This document shows positions 48,846-59,892 of a stretch of DNA of 64,000 nucleotides, piece after piece; within the stretch, counting starts at the first letter, position 1; each line of letters opens with the position of its first letter. Location: the NCBI GenBank assembly GCA_948146395.1, contig OX411552.1, positions 3,347,501-3,411,500 of the forward strand, given 5' to 3'. Below the pieces are notes generated by a model. The model had not been told where the DNA came from. It made no database searches and saw nothing but the letters and a program-made list of their open reading frames with translations. The DNA is from Fragum whitleyi (Eukaryota; Mollusca; Bivalvia; Cardiida; Cardiidae). The position numbers and the translations under genes are program-made.

Positions 48846-50127
48846 ACAAATTCGTTTGTATAGTTACTTTCATTTTTAAACAAGCAAAATTTAAGGAGGT
48901 AAATTTTCTGAAGCCGACTGTTTCTTACTAAGTAGCTATATCACAATATCGAAGAAATATTAGGTGAACAAGGGATTTTTTTAAACGGCGACATTTATTT
49001 AACATACGGTACGGCCATTCATAGATTATTCCGGTTACGTCTCACCCGGATAAAATCAAATTTACATGTTTTCTGTTAACATTATAAATAGGAGTATCTG
49101 CTAGCCAAGAGCTCACGACGAAAGTTGAAATTGTATTAAAATTAAAATAGTGTAAGTTTAAAGAGGACTACGATAGTCCTTTATCCTGGCACTAGCTATA
49201 AATACTGCCTTAAAAAGAGGGTATGATAAACTTGATGATATCAAGTCACTTGATCACGTGACAGCTTTATCATATCACTTGGTTAAATGAATTGCCCGAT
49301 CTTCTTTTGCGCATTATAGGTCTGAAAAAGAATTCCCCAAACACCTTTTTTTTAAATTGAGTGCCGACTTCTTTTAAAAAAAATGTTTTATTCAATTACC
49401 TTATTCCTAAAAGCCAAATCGCGACAACATCGATGACGCAAAACATGACTGATGACGTAATCATTTACTTTGTGCAAAGGCTTAACTTGCGTGATAACAT
49501 TCAACCTGGATAACTGTATGGATTTTTCAATATTTATCTGGATTTTATTCGCACATTTTATTCGACGTAGGAGGATTTCGGAGATAGTAGCTTGCATTTG
49601 ATCTCAATGTATGTCCGTCCTCTGATTAAGAGCAAGGAAGGCATTGAATTGAGGGTTGATTTTAGCTGCATGTTTCAAAAGTTAAGAATAAAATGGACAG
49701 TTGAGATGACGATTGGCTAGAAAATCACCCGATTCACATATTAAGGTTAGTAAGTATTGCTTAACATTGAATCTTTTATATATCAGAGTCAATCAAATAC
49801 TTATATGAGCCAATCTATGAGTGTGACATTTTCAACAATTTTTCTGTATGCATGTTGGACTAACTTTGAGCACCATGAACAATCACATTGCACTTTCAAA
49901 TATTCTATAGTTGTGGACAGATATTAAAGTTGTTCTTTTGTTAAATATCTTCTTACTAAAGCATTAAAAATCCTTACAATTATCGGATCTTTAGTCGTAA
50001 GTGATCACCCCTCCTTACCCACACAATCACCCTCATAACGAGTAGTCGGTGCGGTAAATCAGGATCAGATTAAATTTTCGTTTATAGATATGGTGTAGAC
50101 TTTTTATAAAAAAAATTAACAGGATAA

Positions 50128-50230
50128 ATAGAATAGATGATAGGTGACTTCATATGGAAAAAATATCAGGCTTGGCCTCGGAATTTATCCGGTTCGCCCC
50201 AATCTCCAGTCACCTACCATCTATTCTATA
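50128..50230. repeat. Foldback TAGAATAGATGATAGGTGACT (intron 9)
   Basis: ATAGAATAGATGATAGGTGACT is mirrored by AGTCACCTACCATCTATTCTAT with a roughly 55-bp loop. Confidence 0.82.
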
Positions 50231-50468
50231 CATATAGCTCAAGTAAGAATGCAAGTTTAAAGTTATTAAGTTTTTCTTATTTTTTTCCCTGACATGGATG
50301 ATATAAAACAACAGAGAACTTAAACTTACAATATAAGAATGAAAAATAATTCAACCTTATAACATAAATCGTATATAATAACGCTATTGTTTATTGAATA
50401 GCTACATGTAAATTGGATGATACGTCTAGCATAAGTTGCATAAGATAAAAGAAAAAGTAAATCTCTAA

Positions 50469-50687
50469 ACAAGAGCACCGCCTACGGGTGCCTACGCTCG
50501 GCTGTCGAGTGCTGGATGGTGGGAAAAAATCTAAGTCGAAAAAGGGGCTTAATTCGCACAAAAAGCATCTAGAGTTATCCCCCTTGATAGTATAGGTTGT
50601 TTTTTTTATTGCGAACAAGTGTGCCAAGTTTCAAGTGAATGCCTTCAGTAGAACCAGAGATATAACAAAATGTCAAAGTTTTAGCAC

Positions 50688-50719
<32 letters not shown>

Positions 50720-50778
50720 CGACGACACGGAGGCTATAGCAATACCTCGGGTTTTCTCCGAAAACAGCCGAGCTAAAA
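50469..50778 (+). mobile_element. Pearl-like element, family 3, abutting exon 9
   Basis: 5' end AACAAGAGCACCGCCTACGG, then GCTCGGCTGT (50496-50505), mirrored by ACAGCCGAGC (50764-50773) and followed by an A-rich end. A (GAC/GAA)n triplet run lies at 50684-50730. The core is a single unit. Its 3' end is about 16 bp from the exon 9 donor. A reverse copy lies at 9726-9982. Confidence 0.8.
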
Positions 50779-50794
50779 AGAGACAATATTTTAC

Positions 50795-50968
50795 TCGGTT
50801 GTCCTCCTGTCATGGTTCCGCCGGTCCCGCCTGTCACGGTTCCGCCAGTCCCTCCTGTCATAGTACCGCCCGGCTGTGTACCTGTCATTGTTCCGCCAGG
50901 CTGTGTACCTGTCATGGTTCCGCCTGTCATTGAACCACCCGGCTGGGAGCCACCACCGGTCATGGACC
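50795..50968 (-). CDS. Exon 9: mixed MTGG / TQPGG linker
   Basis: 174 nt, symmetric phase 1, donor GTAAAA. Encodes seven M/V-T-G units with interspersed QPGG: GSMTGGGSQPGG, two MTGTQPGGT units (27-bp period), MTGGTGGT and VTGGTGGT (24-bp period), ending MTGGQP. The mixture of repeat types suggests two rounds of unit expansion. Links ShKT3 to ShKT4. Confidence 0.9.
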
Positions 50969-52287
50969 CTGAAACGAGAGTACACTATACTGAAGCGAAC
51001 TTCTTCACGGCTACCTGGCATTTACCATTTTGACTCATGTCAAATTTTATTCGATTAATGAACAATTGAATGAAAATAATAGAGATTTATTGTAACATTA
51101 GGTGTACTCTAGCACTTTTAGAGAAATTTCAAACATCAGTTTAACAATTTCTCATATATCACTCAAGTGTCTGCAAATTTCGATGACATATCATTAGCAG
51201 GTAACAAATTGTTGACATAAAAAAAACCACTAACACCACACTGTCTTTTCTAACATTAAATGCTAAAATTACCCCACCCACCTATGGGAATTCTGAAAAC
51301 AGGGGTACCCTAGAATTTCGACCAACAACGTCGTTATCAGGATACCTTTTTTCGGGTCGAGATGAATCAAAGTTCGTTTCTGAATCAATGTCCTATCATA
51401 TTTCGACCTGTGTCAGGTACCAAAGAAATAGAACCCTTTTCTATAAAGAATTAAAAATAAAATGCAATAATAAATAAATAAATAAATGTCCGTTTATAAG
51501 AGCACACTCGAAAACAGATAAAGTCTTATGACTTCACTGAGAACGGTGAACTTTGTCAAGTAAATTGATACAAACACAACAATGCAAAATTTAATTTGGC
51601 CATCAGATATGAAAATTTTGAAAAGCCAAATAGATTTATAATTAAATTGATTAATACATAAATGAATCATCAAAAACTTGAAGCAATTTGTTCATTGAAG
51701 TAACAGTCAAATAAGAAGAAATTTCATATTGAACTGACAGAAGTCGATAACATAGGAAACACCAAATTCTTTATAAAATTTTGATGCAGCGCTAATGTTA
51801 TAAGTTGGGCGTGGCGATAGGGCCGTTATTATTTCGTTTTCTGATTCTCGGGATAACTCAAACAAGACAAAGGGTCAGAGGAGAAATAAAGTTTAGAATA
51901 AAGTGCCCCAAACTCTGTAGTCGGAATTAAGAAATATATAAGAATACAAAATTCCTGTTTTTTTTATTTTCCAAATTCTGTCAAAATACTATTTCACTAT
52001 AAGTTTTCTAAGACAATTCTTCCGAAAGCAAAACTCTCAAAATAATCTTATAGTAACTGTTGATGTATCGAAAAGATCAGTCGATCTATGCTCCTTGCAG
52101 ACTGCAACATTTTCTATTGGACCAAATTCTACTTAGACTTAACTCTAAATACTTTTTATGCAAGAAATTGAAAAGCATCGCATTAGAGAAAAAAGGTTAT
52201 TCTACTTTTATTCCAGTTTTGAGAAAAAATTGGGTGGACTCTCCGGAGATCAGAAAATGAAAATAATGGCATAGGACAGTATAAAAG

Positions 52288-52526
52288 GAGTCTGTGCGTG
52301 ACAATTCCAACAATTTGAAATGTTCGTGATGTGTAAACTTTGATAGGCCCTGACAGTTACAAACTGTAAATATAAGGATATCTGATTGTCTACAGATACT
52401 TTGTGACCTTACTACTCTTCTAAGTGCAGAGTGAAGACTATGGTCAGACTGTGCGGATGCACAGGCTGGTCAGAGTCTTTGCTTCGCGCACATTTGAAAT
52501 TGTTCGAAATCTCACGCACAGGCTCA
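52288..52526. mobile_element. MITE family TGAGTCTGTGCGTGAC, copy 2 (intron 8)
   Basis: GAGTCTGTGCGTGACAATTCC at the left, GAAATCTCACGCACAGGCTCA at the right, with an inner hairpin CAGACTGTGCGGATGCACAGGCTG. It ends about 40 bp from the exon 8 donor. Confidence 0.87.
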
Positions 52527-52567
52527 AATCTAGATTCAAGTGTGCCTAGCCTATATAAAGAACCCAC

Positions 52568-52678
52568 CACAGACTCCACAATACACCGGACAATTATCTC
52601 TGACCCACTGAGCGTATTGAGCAGATGTGCATGTTGTTTTGCCATAGTTCGCACAGTTCACTTTATCCTGACACACAA
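52568..52678 (-). CDS. Exon 8: ShKT domain 3
   Basis: 111 nt, symmetric phase 1, donor GTGGGT. Begins VVCQDKVNCANYGKTTC, has QYAQWVRD and ends NCPVYCGVCG. Spacing C-5-C-7-C-12-C-3-C-2-C, the only copy with a first loop of five. It follows exon 7 after an intron of only 209 bp, the shortest in the gene. Confidence 0.94.
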
Positions 52679-52887
52679 CTGAAAAATATACAAAATACTT
52701 CGAGTTTTGGTCAGGATCTTTAGAACGACTTGTTATTATGCTGTGATAGCTCTTTGAAAAAAATGATAATGTTTTTTTCTTTTAATTCAACTTTATACAT
52801 GTACAATTATACATAAGATATGGATGAACGTAGTGATACACGTTTTCATAAATATCTAAATACAAATCGTTTCAAAACAATTTCTAC

Positions 52888-53037
52888 CAGAATATGATCC
52901 TCCCGGCACAATACCGCCTCCAGTCATGCTTCCAGTACCACCAGTCATACTTCCGGTTCCGCCCGTCATACTTCCGGTTCCACCCGTCATACTTCCGGTT
53001 CCGCCCGTCATACCTCCGCCAGTCATTATGCCTCCAT
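52888..53037 (-). CDS. Exon 7: MTGGTGS linker
   Basis: 150 nt, symmetric phase 1, donor GTAGAA (weak). Encodes GGIMTGGGMTGG, four TGSMTGG units (21-bp period) and a tail GIVPGGSYSG. Six MTGG in total, no cysteine. Bridges ShKT2 and ShKT3. Confidence 0.9.
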
Positions 53038-53761
53038 CTACAGAAATTGTGGTTTTAGTTTCGTAAGGTTTTTGAATTATGAAGGAATTATGACTACCAC
53101 AGAATTTTAATGATAACAACGAGGTATATAGGTTTATTTTGCAGGAGCTTCTAGGTACTTTTTTGCCGCAAAGAATTAACATTTTCTTTGCTGTTTGACA
53201 TTTTTTCTATACCTATACATGCGTTTAATTACTCTTCTACAACTAAATATAAGACCATAATGTCATGGGAGGAAATATAAAGTAATCTGTACCCAACGGG
53301 GGGACACTCAATGGGTCGCAATACCAATCCTTGTCATGAGAAACAATCTCCCAAAAATGGTTTTATTACACCTGGTATTTACCAATATGTTAATTTTTGT
53401 GTCAGGAAAAATATCAGAATTCCATGGTAATTTGCAACATCCATAACTGAAACACCATTGTTTGTTGCGATAATCCCGCGATATACTAAAAATATTTTCT
53501 GAAATTCAAGTGGTTGAATTGTTAAAATGTTAGACTTAACTACAAATCATATCGACATGTTACACACGGTCCCAAATACAACAGGCTTATGGAATTTTAG
53601 ACTAATTCTACTTTCAAAATCATAAGAATTGGTGAGAGTCCCTCGCACAGATTCTCAAAAGTGTATTCATTAATACTTTTAAACCTTTCCGGGAACTTTA
53701 AATTTTAAAATAGTTCATATTGAGGATGGTAAGGATACAAAGGAGTCAAATTTGAAACATA

Positions 53762-54012
53762 TGTGACCCATCACGCAAAAATGGACCATCTGGGAACTTT
53801 GTAAAATAAATATTTGAGCGAGAGATTGGGTTCAGCTTAGATCAACCAGAGGTCGCATTTCAAAAATTCTTTCACTGGAAAGTAGATTATTCATTCTAGA
53901 TTCAGAAAATAGGTACGGTGCAAAAAGTTTCAACCCAAGTCAATCTGCGCTATCCGCGCAGCCTGACTAGGGTCGAGACTATACACACTAATCAGATGGC
54001 CCCTTTTCTATT
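53762..54012. mobile_element. MITE family GTGACCCGTCACGCG, copy in intron 6
   Basis: The left end TGTGACCCATCACGCAAAAA is intact. The interior GCGCAGCCTGACTAGGGTCGA matches siblings. The right end stops at GATGGCCCCTTTTC, lacking the last terminal bases. Confidence 0.8.
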
Positions 54013-54153
54013 AGAATTTCTATTAGAACTGGGTTTGAAATTCATTAACAACGCAGCCTTGTCAGAACATTCATTTAGATTAACAAAGTTTAAATAACAC
54101 ATCTTGTAAATAAAAGCAAAGTTTTCCTACAATATCTTGATCAAACCACTTAC

Positions 54154-54267
54154 TACACAGCCCACAGAATGATGGACAGTTCGACAGCACCCACTCAGAG
54201 TACTTGGTGTCATGGCAAATAGCGTTTGTGTAATTTACACAATTTGGAATGGAGTCCGAACAGGATA
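54154..54267 (-). CDS. Exon 6: ShKT domain 2
   Basis: 114 nt, symmetric phase 1, donor GTAAGT, acceptor after a T-run. Begins SCSDSIPNCVNYTNAIC, has KYSEWVLS and ends NCPSFCGLC. Spacing C-6-C-7-C-12-C-3-C-2-C, the canonical pattern in this gene. Confidence 0.94.
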
Positions 54268-54518
54268 CTGTAAAAAAAAAAAAAATAGAAATAAAGAGTA
54301 TAAAGATAGAAATCATAATGATTCAAATGTAATTGATTCCAGAATAAATGGTATCTCACTGAGAAAGAGAAAAGTACAACATATATAAAACATCAGCCAC
54401 AGTTGTATAAAAGATGACCATTGGTTAAATACAGACTTGAAGCTAATAACCAATCCTTATCTTTTTAACAACAATCTTTTTACATAAAACTCCATATATA
54501 TGTCCGTAATTCTCAATA

Positions 54519-54865
54519 GAGTTGCCGACATTGTGAAATTGACATTAATCTCAATCAAAAGCAATCAAAATCTATCACTCAGTGAATCATATATTCATTC
54601 CAAACACTCATTCGAACAATTCAAAAACGCTCTAATATGACTAAAAAAATAAGATCAACAACTAGGTTCAAAATAGATATTAAATGCATATATTTCAAAA
54701 GGGAGGTAATAAATATCGCTTATTTTGTCCACCCTGAACAAGATTAGCGATATTTAATTACATCCCTTAAATTTCACTCAAAACTCAATCAATGCCCTCA
54801 TTCAATTTCATTTCAAAACAATTCCAAAATCATTCATCTTTTCAATTTCACGATGTTGTTAACTG
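54519..54865. mobile_element. MITE family CAGTTAACAACATC, inverted copy in intron 5
   Basis: AGTTGCCGACATTGTGAAATTGAC at the left and CAATTTCACGATGTTGTTAACTG at the right. The interior reads the family consensus on the opposite strand (CATTCCAAACACTCATTCGAAC). Confidence 0.83.
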
Positions 54866-55174
54866 AATCCGCCGTCGTTCACAACAGCCTCTTTCTATCA
54901 ACACAGAATACTGTTGACATAATTTCATTCAAAAAGACATTCCTCATCATGAAGCATAGAAATGGAAAAAGCTAACCATATTGTATAGAATTTTAATAGA
55001 TACATATGAAAAATAATATATCACACAGTGTGCAATAAACATTTTAAGCAAATATATATAAAGCTACAAAGCAAAGCGTAAAGTCGCATAACATACCTTT
55101 TCCAGTTAGTATTACTTATTTACAAACGGTTAATTAATATCACAATAATTTTCAAAATTTTACAAATAAATGAA

Positions 55175-55416
55175 ATGAGCTTGTGCGTGACATTTCCAAC
55201 AATTTCACATAAGCGTCAAGCAAAGACTCTAGCCATCCTCTGCATCCGCACAGTCTGACCAAAATCTTCTCTGTGCACTTTGAAGATAGGTAGGATCTCA
55301 AAGTATCATGAGACATTCAGACAAGCTTTTATTTGGACTATATAGCTTTCTAGGATGCTCAATGTTTGTTCTTTACGCACATGTCAAATTGTTGGCAATG
55401 TCACGCACAGACTCAA
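55175..55416. mobile_element. MITE family TGAGTCTGTGCGTGAC, copy 3 (intron 5)
   Basis: TGAGCTTGTGCGTGACATTTCC at the left, GGCAATGTCACGCACAGACTCA at the right, with the shared ATCTCAAAGTATC in the middle. Confidence 0.88.
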
Positions 55417-55534
55417 ATGTTTTTTCTGCCAAAGACAAAGTTAACTGCACGCAGATATGACTTGAATCAGCCTTCAAGGGTACCTGTCCAGACTAATCTA
55501 AGTTCTACCCACACATTAAAATTATTGGAAAATT

Positions 55535-55680
55535 GAAACAAATTTTCAATTGTACTAGTATTTAAATATAACCAAATGGAAATGGAAACAAATTTTCAAT
55601 TGTACTAGTATTTAAATATAACTAAATGGAAATGGAAACAAATTTTCAATTGTACTAGTATTTAAATATAACCAACGAAC
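55535..55680. repeat. 50-bp tandem repeat, three copies, touching exon 5
   Basis: GAAACAAATTTTCAATTGTA recurs at 55535, 55585 and 55635 with near-perfect identity (TACTAGTATTTAAATATAACC following). The array ends exactly at the donor of the 21-nt exon, so the donor GT lies inside the last unit's diverged end. Confidence 0.93.
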
Positions 55681-55701
55681 CTGATCCACCCTGGTTAGCA
55701 C
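55681..55701 (-). CDS. Exon 5: 21-nt micro-exon (GANQGGS)
   Basis: Bounded by AG (acceptor ..TTTTCTAG) and GTTCGT on the minus strand. It gives seven residues in phase 1-1, GANQGGS-like, matching the linker composition. Prediction rests on frame and composition only, since 21 nt can arise by chance and the donor is weak. If absent, the frame is unaffected. Confidence 0.5.
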
Positions 55702-56727
55702 CTAGAAAATCCAAAGAGCATGGGTTAGGAGAAAAGCAGCATTGATAGCTGCGAGGAAACAGCACAAAGTACGACACTGCTGCTTCTTAATCTTGATCGT
55801 ACAAGAGATTCCATATATTAATCTAATCAACAACGTAATGACTGGTGAAATGGCATATCGCATAGGCTATAGAAGCAAATTTTGGGATCTTTTGTGACGT
55901 CGAATGTCTGCAGGAATGCAATTTCTATCTAACTTGAGGAATAATATAGACCTAAGCACGAAGCATTTGTTGGTGCATTTAAATAAAACGGAAGTATACC
56001 GACAATAATTGGCAGGCATATTTTTCTAATAAGAAAGACATTGAGTTTAAAATCGCAAACCCTTCTTTAAATCGCTTCATAAGCAAAAAGAATCAGCGTA
56101 GTTCGAAGTATACCGTGAAAAGCTTTAAAGCGTACTTGCACATTTCCTTTTTGAATCAATGTAAGCAAATATCCCAGCACTTTGTCTATATTTTAGCAGA
56201 GCATTTGAATGGAAAATAGCATTTAACAAATCATAATCTGAATCCTTCATTGTCGACAAATTATCCACAAGATTTTTTCCCGCGCCTATCGGTTATTTTT
56301 TCTTTATAGGCGCCCATGATTTCCTGATTTGGGAAAAAGGGTCAATCATGCAATGCGCATTGTATAGTTCGTACAGTTCAAGCACATTGAAGCAATTTAA
56401 AAGCCTTCACTTGGTATCACAATGAAAGATTTAAGCATCGAAAGAGTACAGTATTTAAAAAAGAAATTTCGTGTACAGTTAACAAAAGTTGTGTCGTGCG
56501 TAGTAATTTAAAACAGTTTTCTGAAAATGCAACACTTTCGAAAGACAATATAATTAGGAAAAAACAGATTTTTTTCTTTCCTGAAATACTACCCCAACCT
56601 TCAAATTCTAGTTAACTGTAATAATATAGATTTCAAAAATATTTTCGAAAAAAATTAATGATACAAAAAAGTGAAATCGATAGTTGAAGTGTTGATATTC
56701 GTAAAAAGGAGAAATAACAAACGTATC

Positions 56728-56800
56728 TTAAGGTAATGGAACCGTAATAGTTATTAGGAAACGTCGGTTAACACTGTTAAAGTTCATTACTTTACCTTAA
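56728..56800. mobile_element. TTAA-flanked MITE, copy E, internally deleted (intron 4)
   Basis: TTAA at 56728-56731 and 56797-56800. It starts AAGGTAATGGAACCGTAATAG, then jumps to ATTAGGAAACGTCGGTTAACAC and ends TTTACCTT. Only 73 bp of the usual 165 remain. Confidence 0.85.
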
Positions 56801-57069
56801 TTTCCTTGTGCTTTACAATGATGCACAAGATCAAAAACTTGGCCTAAACGATTAAAGAAAATTTCTTTGTACACTGCGTTCGTTTGATGAGCAAAGCATT
56901 TAGCAACTGTAGAAGCTACGGCCCGTCATATTGCGACTAGGCTTAGTGGCAATTGTCTTAAAGAAAAGGAGATATTTTTGTAATTTGTAACTATTCAGTA
57001 ACTACATGTACACGTATTCTCTGACTAATATTCTTTCTCGTAAGAAGAATAAATTTTATTTAAACTTAC

Positions 57070-57135
57070 CGGTATAGTGCCCAGTTGCATCAACCAAATT
57101 ATGATCTGTTCCGGTATATGTGTATGATATTCCAC
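57070..57135 (-). CDS. Exon 4: short Tyr/Thr/Gly linker
   Basis: 66 nt, symmetric phase 1, acceptor after a TTATCCACAG tract, donor GTAAGT. Encodes GISYTYTGTDHNLVDATG and ends HYTG. It completes a split Cys codon from exon 3 (T|GT). Non-repetitive, unlike later linkers. Confidence 0.75.
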
Positions 57136-58108
57136 CTGTGGATAAATAGATATGCATTGCGTGTTAAACCACGGTGTTAAATCTTTAAAAAGTCGAATAT
57201 TCAAGCTTAATTAACAGCTATGTTAGCCCAATGTATATTGTAGTTATCCGCATAAAATTGAATTCTTTTATTTGCCGATATGATCGACATATAATAGCGT
57301 TTGATAGTGCAAGAATACAAATTTGAATTACAGATCAACTTAAATAGTATATAGGACACTTCCTATACAACGAGACAAAGTCAAAAACCTCTCACCATTA
57401 TCAAAAACATGTTTTATAACTTTAAACGCAAATGAATTTTTCGCCACGAAAACAAAATTCTTGATATAACAAAGAACCCCAATCAAAGAATTGAAGCGAT
57501 CAAACACCACGTGACCAATGATTACCTAAAGAAACGCGTTGCATGACAATAATAAAGCTACTGCTGGAGTATTCCTGAGTAGTTTAAAGTAAGACAAAGA
57601 AAATGACTTAGGTGCAAGAGCGCTGTTTACCCTTATGTCCGTTTCCACATGTTATTGAGAGCAGATGAAACAAAGTGGACCTTGATTAATCATGAAAAGT
57701 ACTACACTCAAATTGCAGAAATGAAACGTACCTTTTCTTGAATCGAAAGATAGTCATTTGATTTCTTTTAGGTAAGTGAGCTTACTTTTGTTTAATTTTT
57801 CTTCTTTCAAAACATATTTATTGATTAAATTCCGTTTAAGATAAGTTTTTATGTGCACCAAGTGGAATTACTTTGAAAGACCGAGCCTTGTAAACGCCAA
57901 ATGGATAAATTGACTAGTAATGTAAATATTAAAAGTTTATATACATCCTTTTGAGCAACACATTGAAACATTGTATATTCGTGTTATTTTTTCCAAGTTA
58001 GCTTCCAACATATTACAATTTTGACGCCAAAAAAAATTATTTCTTTAACCGGCTAGAACATTAGTAAGTAGACTTTGTTTGAAAGAAAGCCATGGATGAA
58101 ACACGTAC

Positions 58109-58249
58109 AGTAAATACAGCAGTTTTCAGCGGCCCATTGTCTATATTCCTGTCGTGTACAGACAGTTTTAGCATACTGATTACATGTAGGAATCTTGTCT
58201 GTGGTACATGCTTGACTTATGTGGCTACTTCCGCTTTCGCCTCCACTGG
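58109..58249 (-). CDS. Exon 3: ShKT domain 1 with altered C-terminal cysteines
   Basis: 141 nt, phase 1 in and out with donor GTACGT. A 14-residue Ser/Gly lead is followed by ACTTDKIPTCNQYAKTVC, EYRQWAAE and NCCIYC. Spacing is C-7-C-7-C-12-C then an extra Cys immediately after C4. The fifth-position Cys codon is split by the intron, and the normal final Cys (two residues on) is missing because exon 4 continues GIS. An alternative donor 9 nt downstream (GTTTCA, poor consensus) would add T-C and give seven cysteines. Confidence 0.85.
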
Positions 58250-58570
58250 CTGAAAATTTTTGAAACATGTTTGTGACTAATTTATCTCTCAATTAACCGA
58301 CGGAAAACTTATCTAGCTTGGATGTCAAATAAAGAATGATACGAAAGTAAGAAAGAGATCTGCAGCAATTAGAGACATTTGCAGCTGTGTACAGAAAAAA
58401 CAAACAGGCAAGGAATAAGTGCAATATGGGTAACTCGACACTCAGACTAGAGTTTTAACTTAATACCTTAAAGGTATCTACTAATAAAGATTTTTTCCCG
58501 GCTCCTAGCGAATATCTATGGGGTTTATTTTGTTGCCTGTGCCATAGCGGTCCAAAATTACACCCCCTAC

Positions 58571-58625
58571 CACCATATAGACCAATAATATATATTATTG
58601 GTCTATATAGTGTTGGGGGGGGGGG
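58571..58625. repeat. Palindrome ATATAGACCAATAAT with flanking poly-G (intron 2)
   Basis: CACCATATAGACCAATAATA is mirrored by TATTATTGGTCTATATAGTG. A G-run of about 12 at 58614-58625 follows. Confidence 0.85.
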
Positions 58626-59419
58626 TAATTTCGGGCCCCTTTGACCCAGGCTACTCATGTCGGTGCATTGTCCACGTGTAACATGTTGGAAGCGTCACGT
58701 GTGGGTGCGGTTATCTTTATCGTATCTTTGATGTTGCTGCGATGCCTATATAAGTTTGATTAGTTTAACCCATTATATTGAAAAAATATTTAACTTTCAC
58801 CATAGAACAATTAAATTTATTTTCGAATTCATTTCTATTGCAATGACAATACAAACCATAGCGTGAATCGTAAACCGTTTTTTTTAATTTCAAAATGTAT
58901 CTATTTTTTAAAACTTGTGTTTCTATGATCCATTTGACATGTGCTTTTATTTACACACATTAAGTGAAATGGTTGAGAAATATAGCGCGTTATTATCTAA
59001 GTAGTGATTTTTATCATGAAATGCACTAATTTTGCCTCACTTTTGTGGGTGTCTAACCTTTTGCTGTATGAAAAACTACAGTGCAGGACCATCGAAATTC
59101 AGCCTGCATAAACACAGCGTCAAAATGGCAATGTTCGTAAATTTACAATTACATTTTCAATGCTGTATTTCTACTGCATTCATTTGTTTTTCATTTAATA
59201 TTTTGGGGAATGTTATATTATGTATATATGAATTAATTTGTATAGAAAACGAAATTTATTGGTCCTACGAATTTGTAGGTTTTTCATACTCAAAAAAGTA
59301 AGTAACAAACCCTCAAAAGTCAGACAAAAGTAGTACATGATTTCATGATAAAATCACTTCTTACATGAAAAGGAAATGCGTTTTATGTGAAAGATTAGCT
59401 TGTTAAAGTATGTACATAC

Positions 59420-59556
59420 TCATCCCAGTACCGGTACCCGACCCTGTGAAACTTCCGCCGGAAATACCCTGGAAATTACAGTCGGGTTTGGCACAGCATT
59501 CGCCAGGCTTCTTTACCAATTGACACGCTGAGGGTAGACTTTGGTATGTAGGGCAG
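59420..59556 (-). CDS. Exon 2: C-terminal half of VWC domain 1 plus linker
   Basis: 137 nt, phase 2 in, phase 1 out, donor GTATGT. Begins CPTYQSLPSACQLVKKPG, then ECCAKPDC (the VWC C..CC..C cluster), then a Gly/Ser/Thr tail GISGGSFTGSGTGTGM. The tail introduces the linker style used throughout the protein. Same position and phase as exon 19 but fused to a linker instead of a stop. Confidence 0.93.
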
Positions 59557-59575
59557 CTGAATTAAAATTCATGAT

Positions 59576-59837
59576 TGTGACCCGTCGCGCGAAAAGGGAC
59601 CGTCAGGGTAGTGCGTAAAGTGTCGATCCTAGTAAGACTGCGCGGATTGCACAGACTGACTAGGATTGAAACTTTTCATATTTTTCTTATTTTCTTAATC
59701 TAGAATGATTAATCTTTTTTCCCGTGAAAGATCTTTTGAAATGCGATTTCTAGTTGATCTATGCTGGACCCATTCTCTGTTTTAAAGATTTATTTAACAG
59801 AGTTCCAAATTTGTCTCTTTTAACGTGATGGATCACA
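59576..59837. mobile_element. MITE family GTGACCCGTCACGCG, copy in intron 1
   Basis: TGTGACCCGTCGCGCGAAAAGG at the left, TTTAACGTGATGGATCACA at the right. It begins 20 bp from the exon 2 acceptor, the closest MITE-acceptor spacing in the gene. Confidence 0.87.
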
Positions 59838-59892
59838 ATTTGAAACAGCACCTTTCTATGTATTCTTCTGATAATATTTTGCTAAAACTCTT

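Noticed and set aside
34818..58249. Reading the ShKT exons as venom toxin genes
   Set aside because: The domains are embedded in a long mosaic with VWC modules and spacers. Single-domain precursor structure and propeptide sites are absent.
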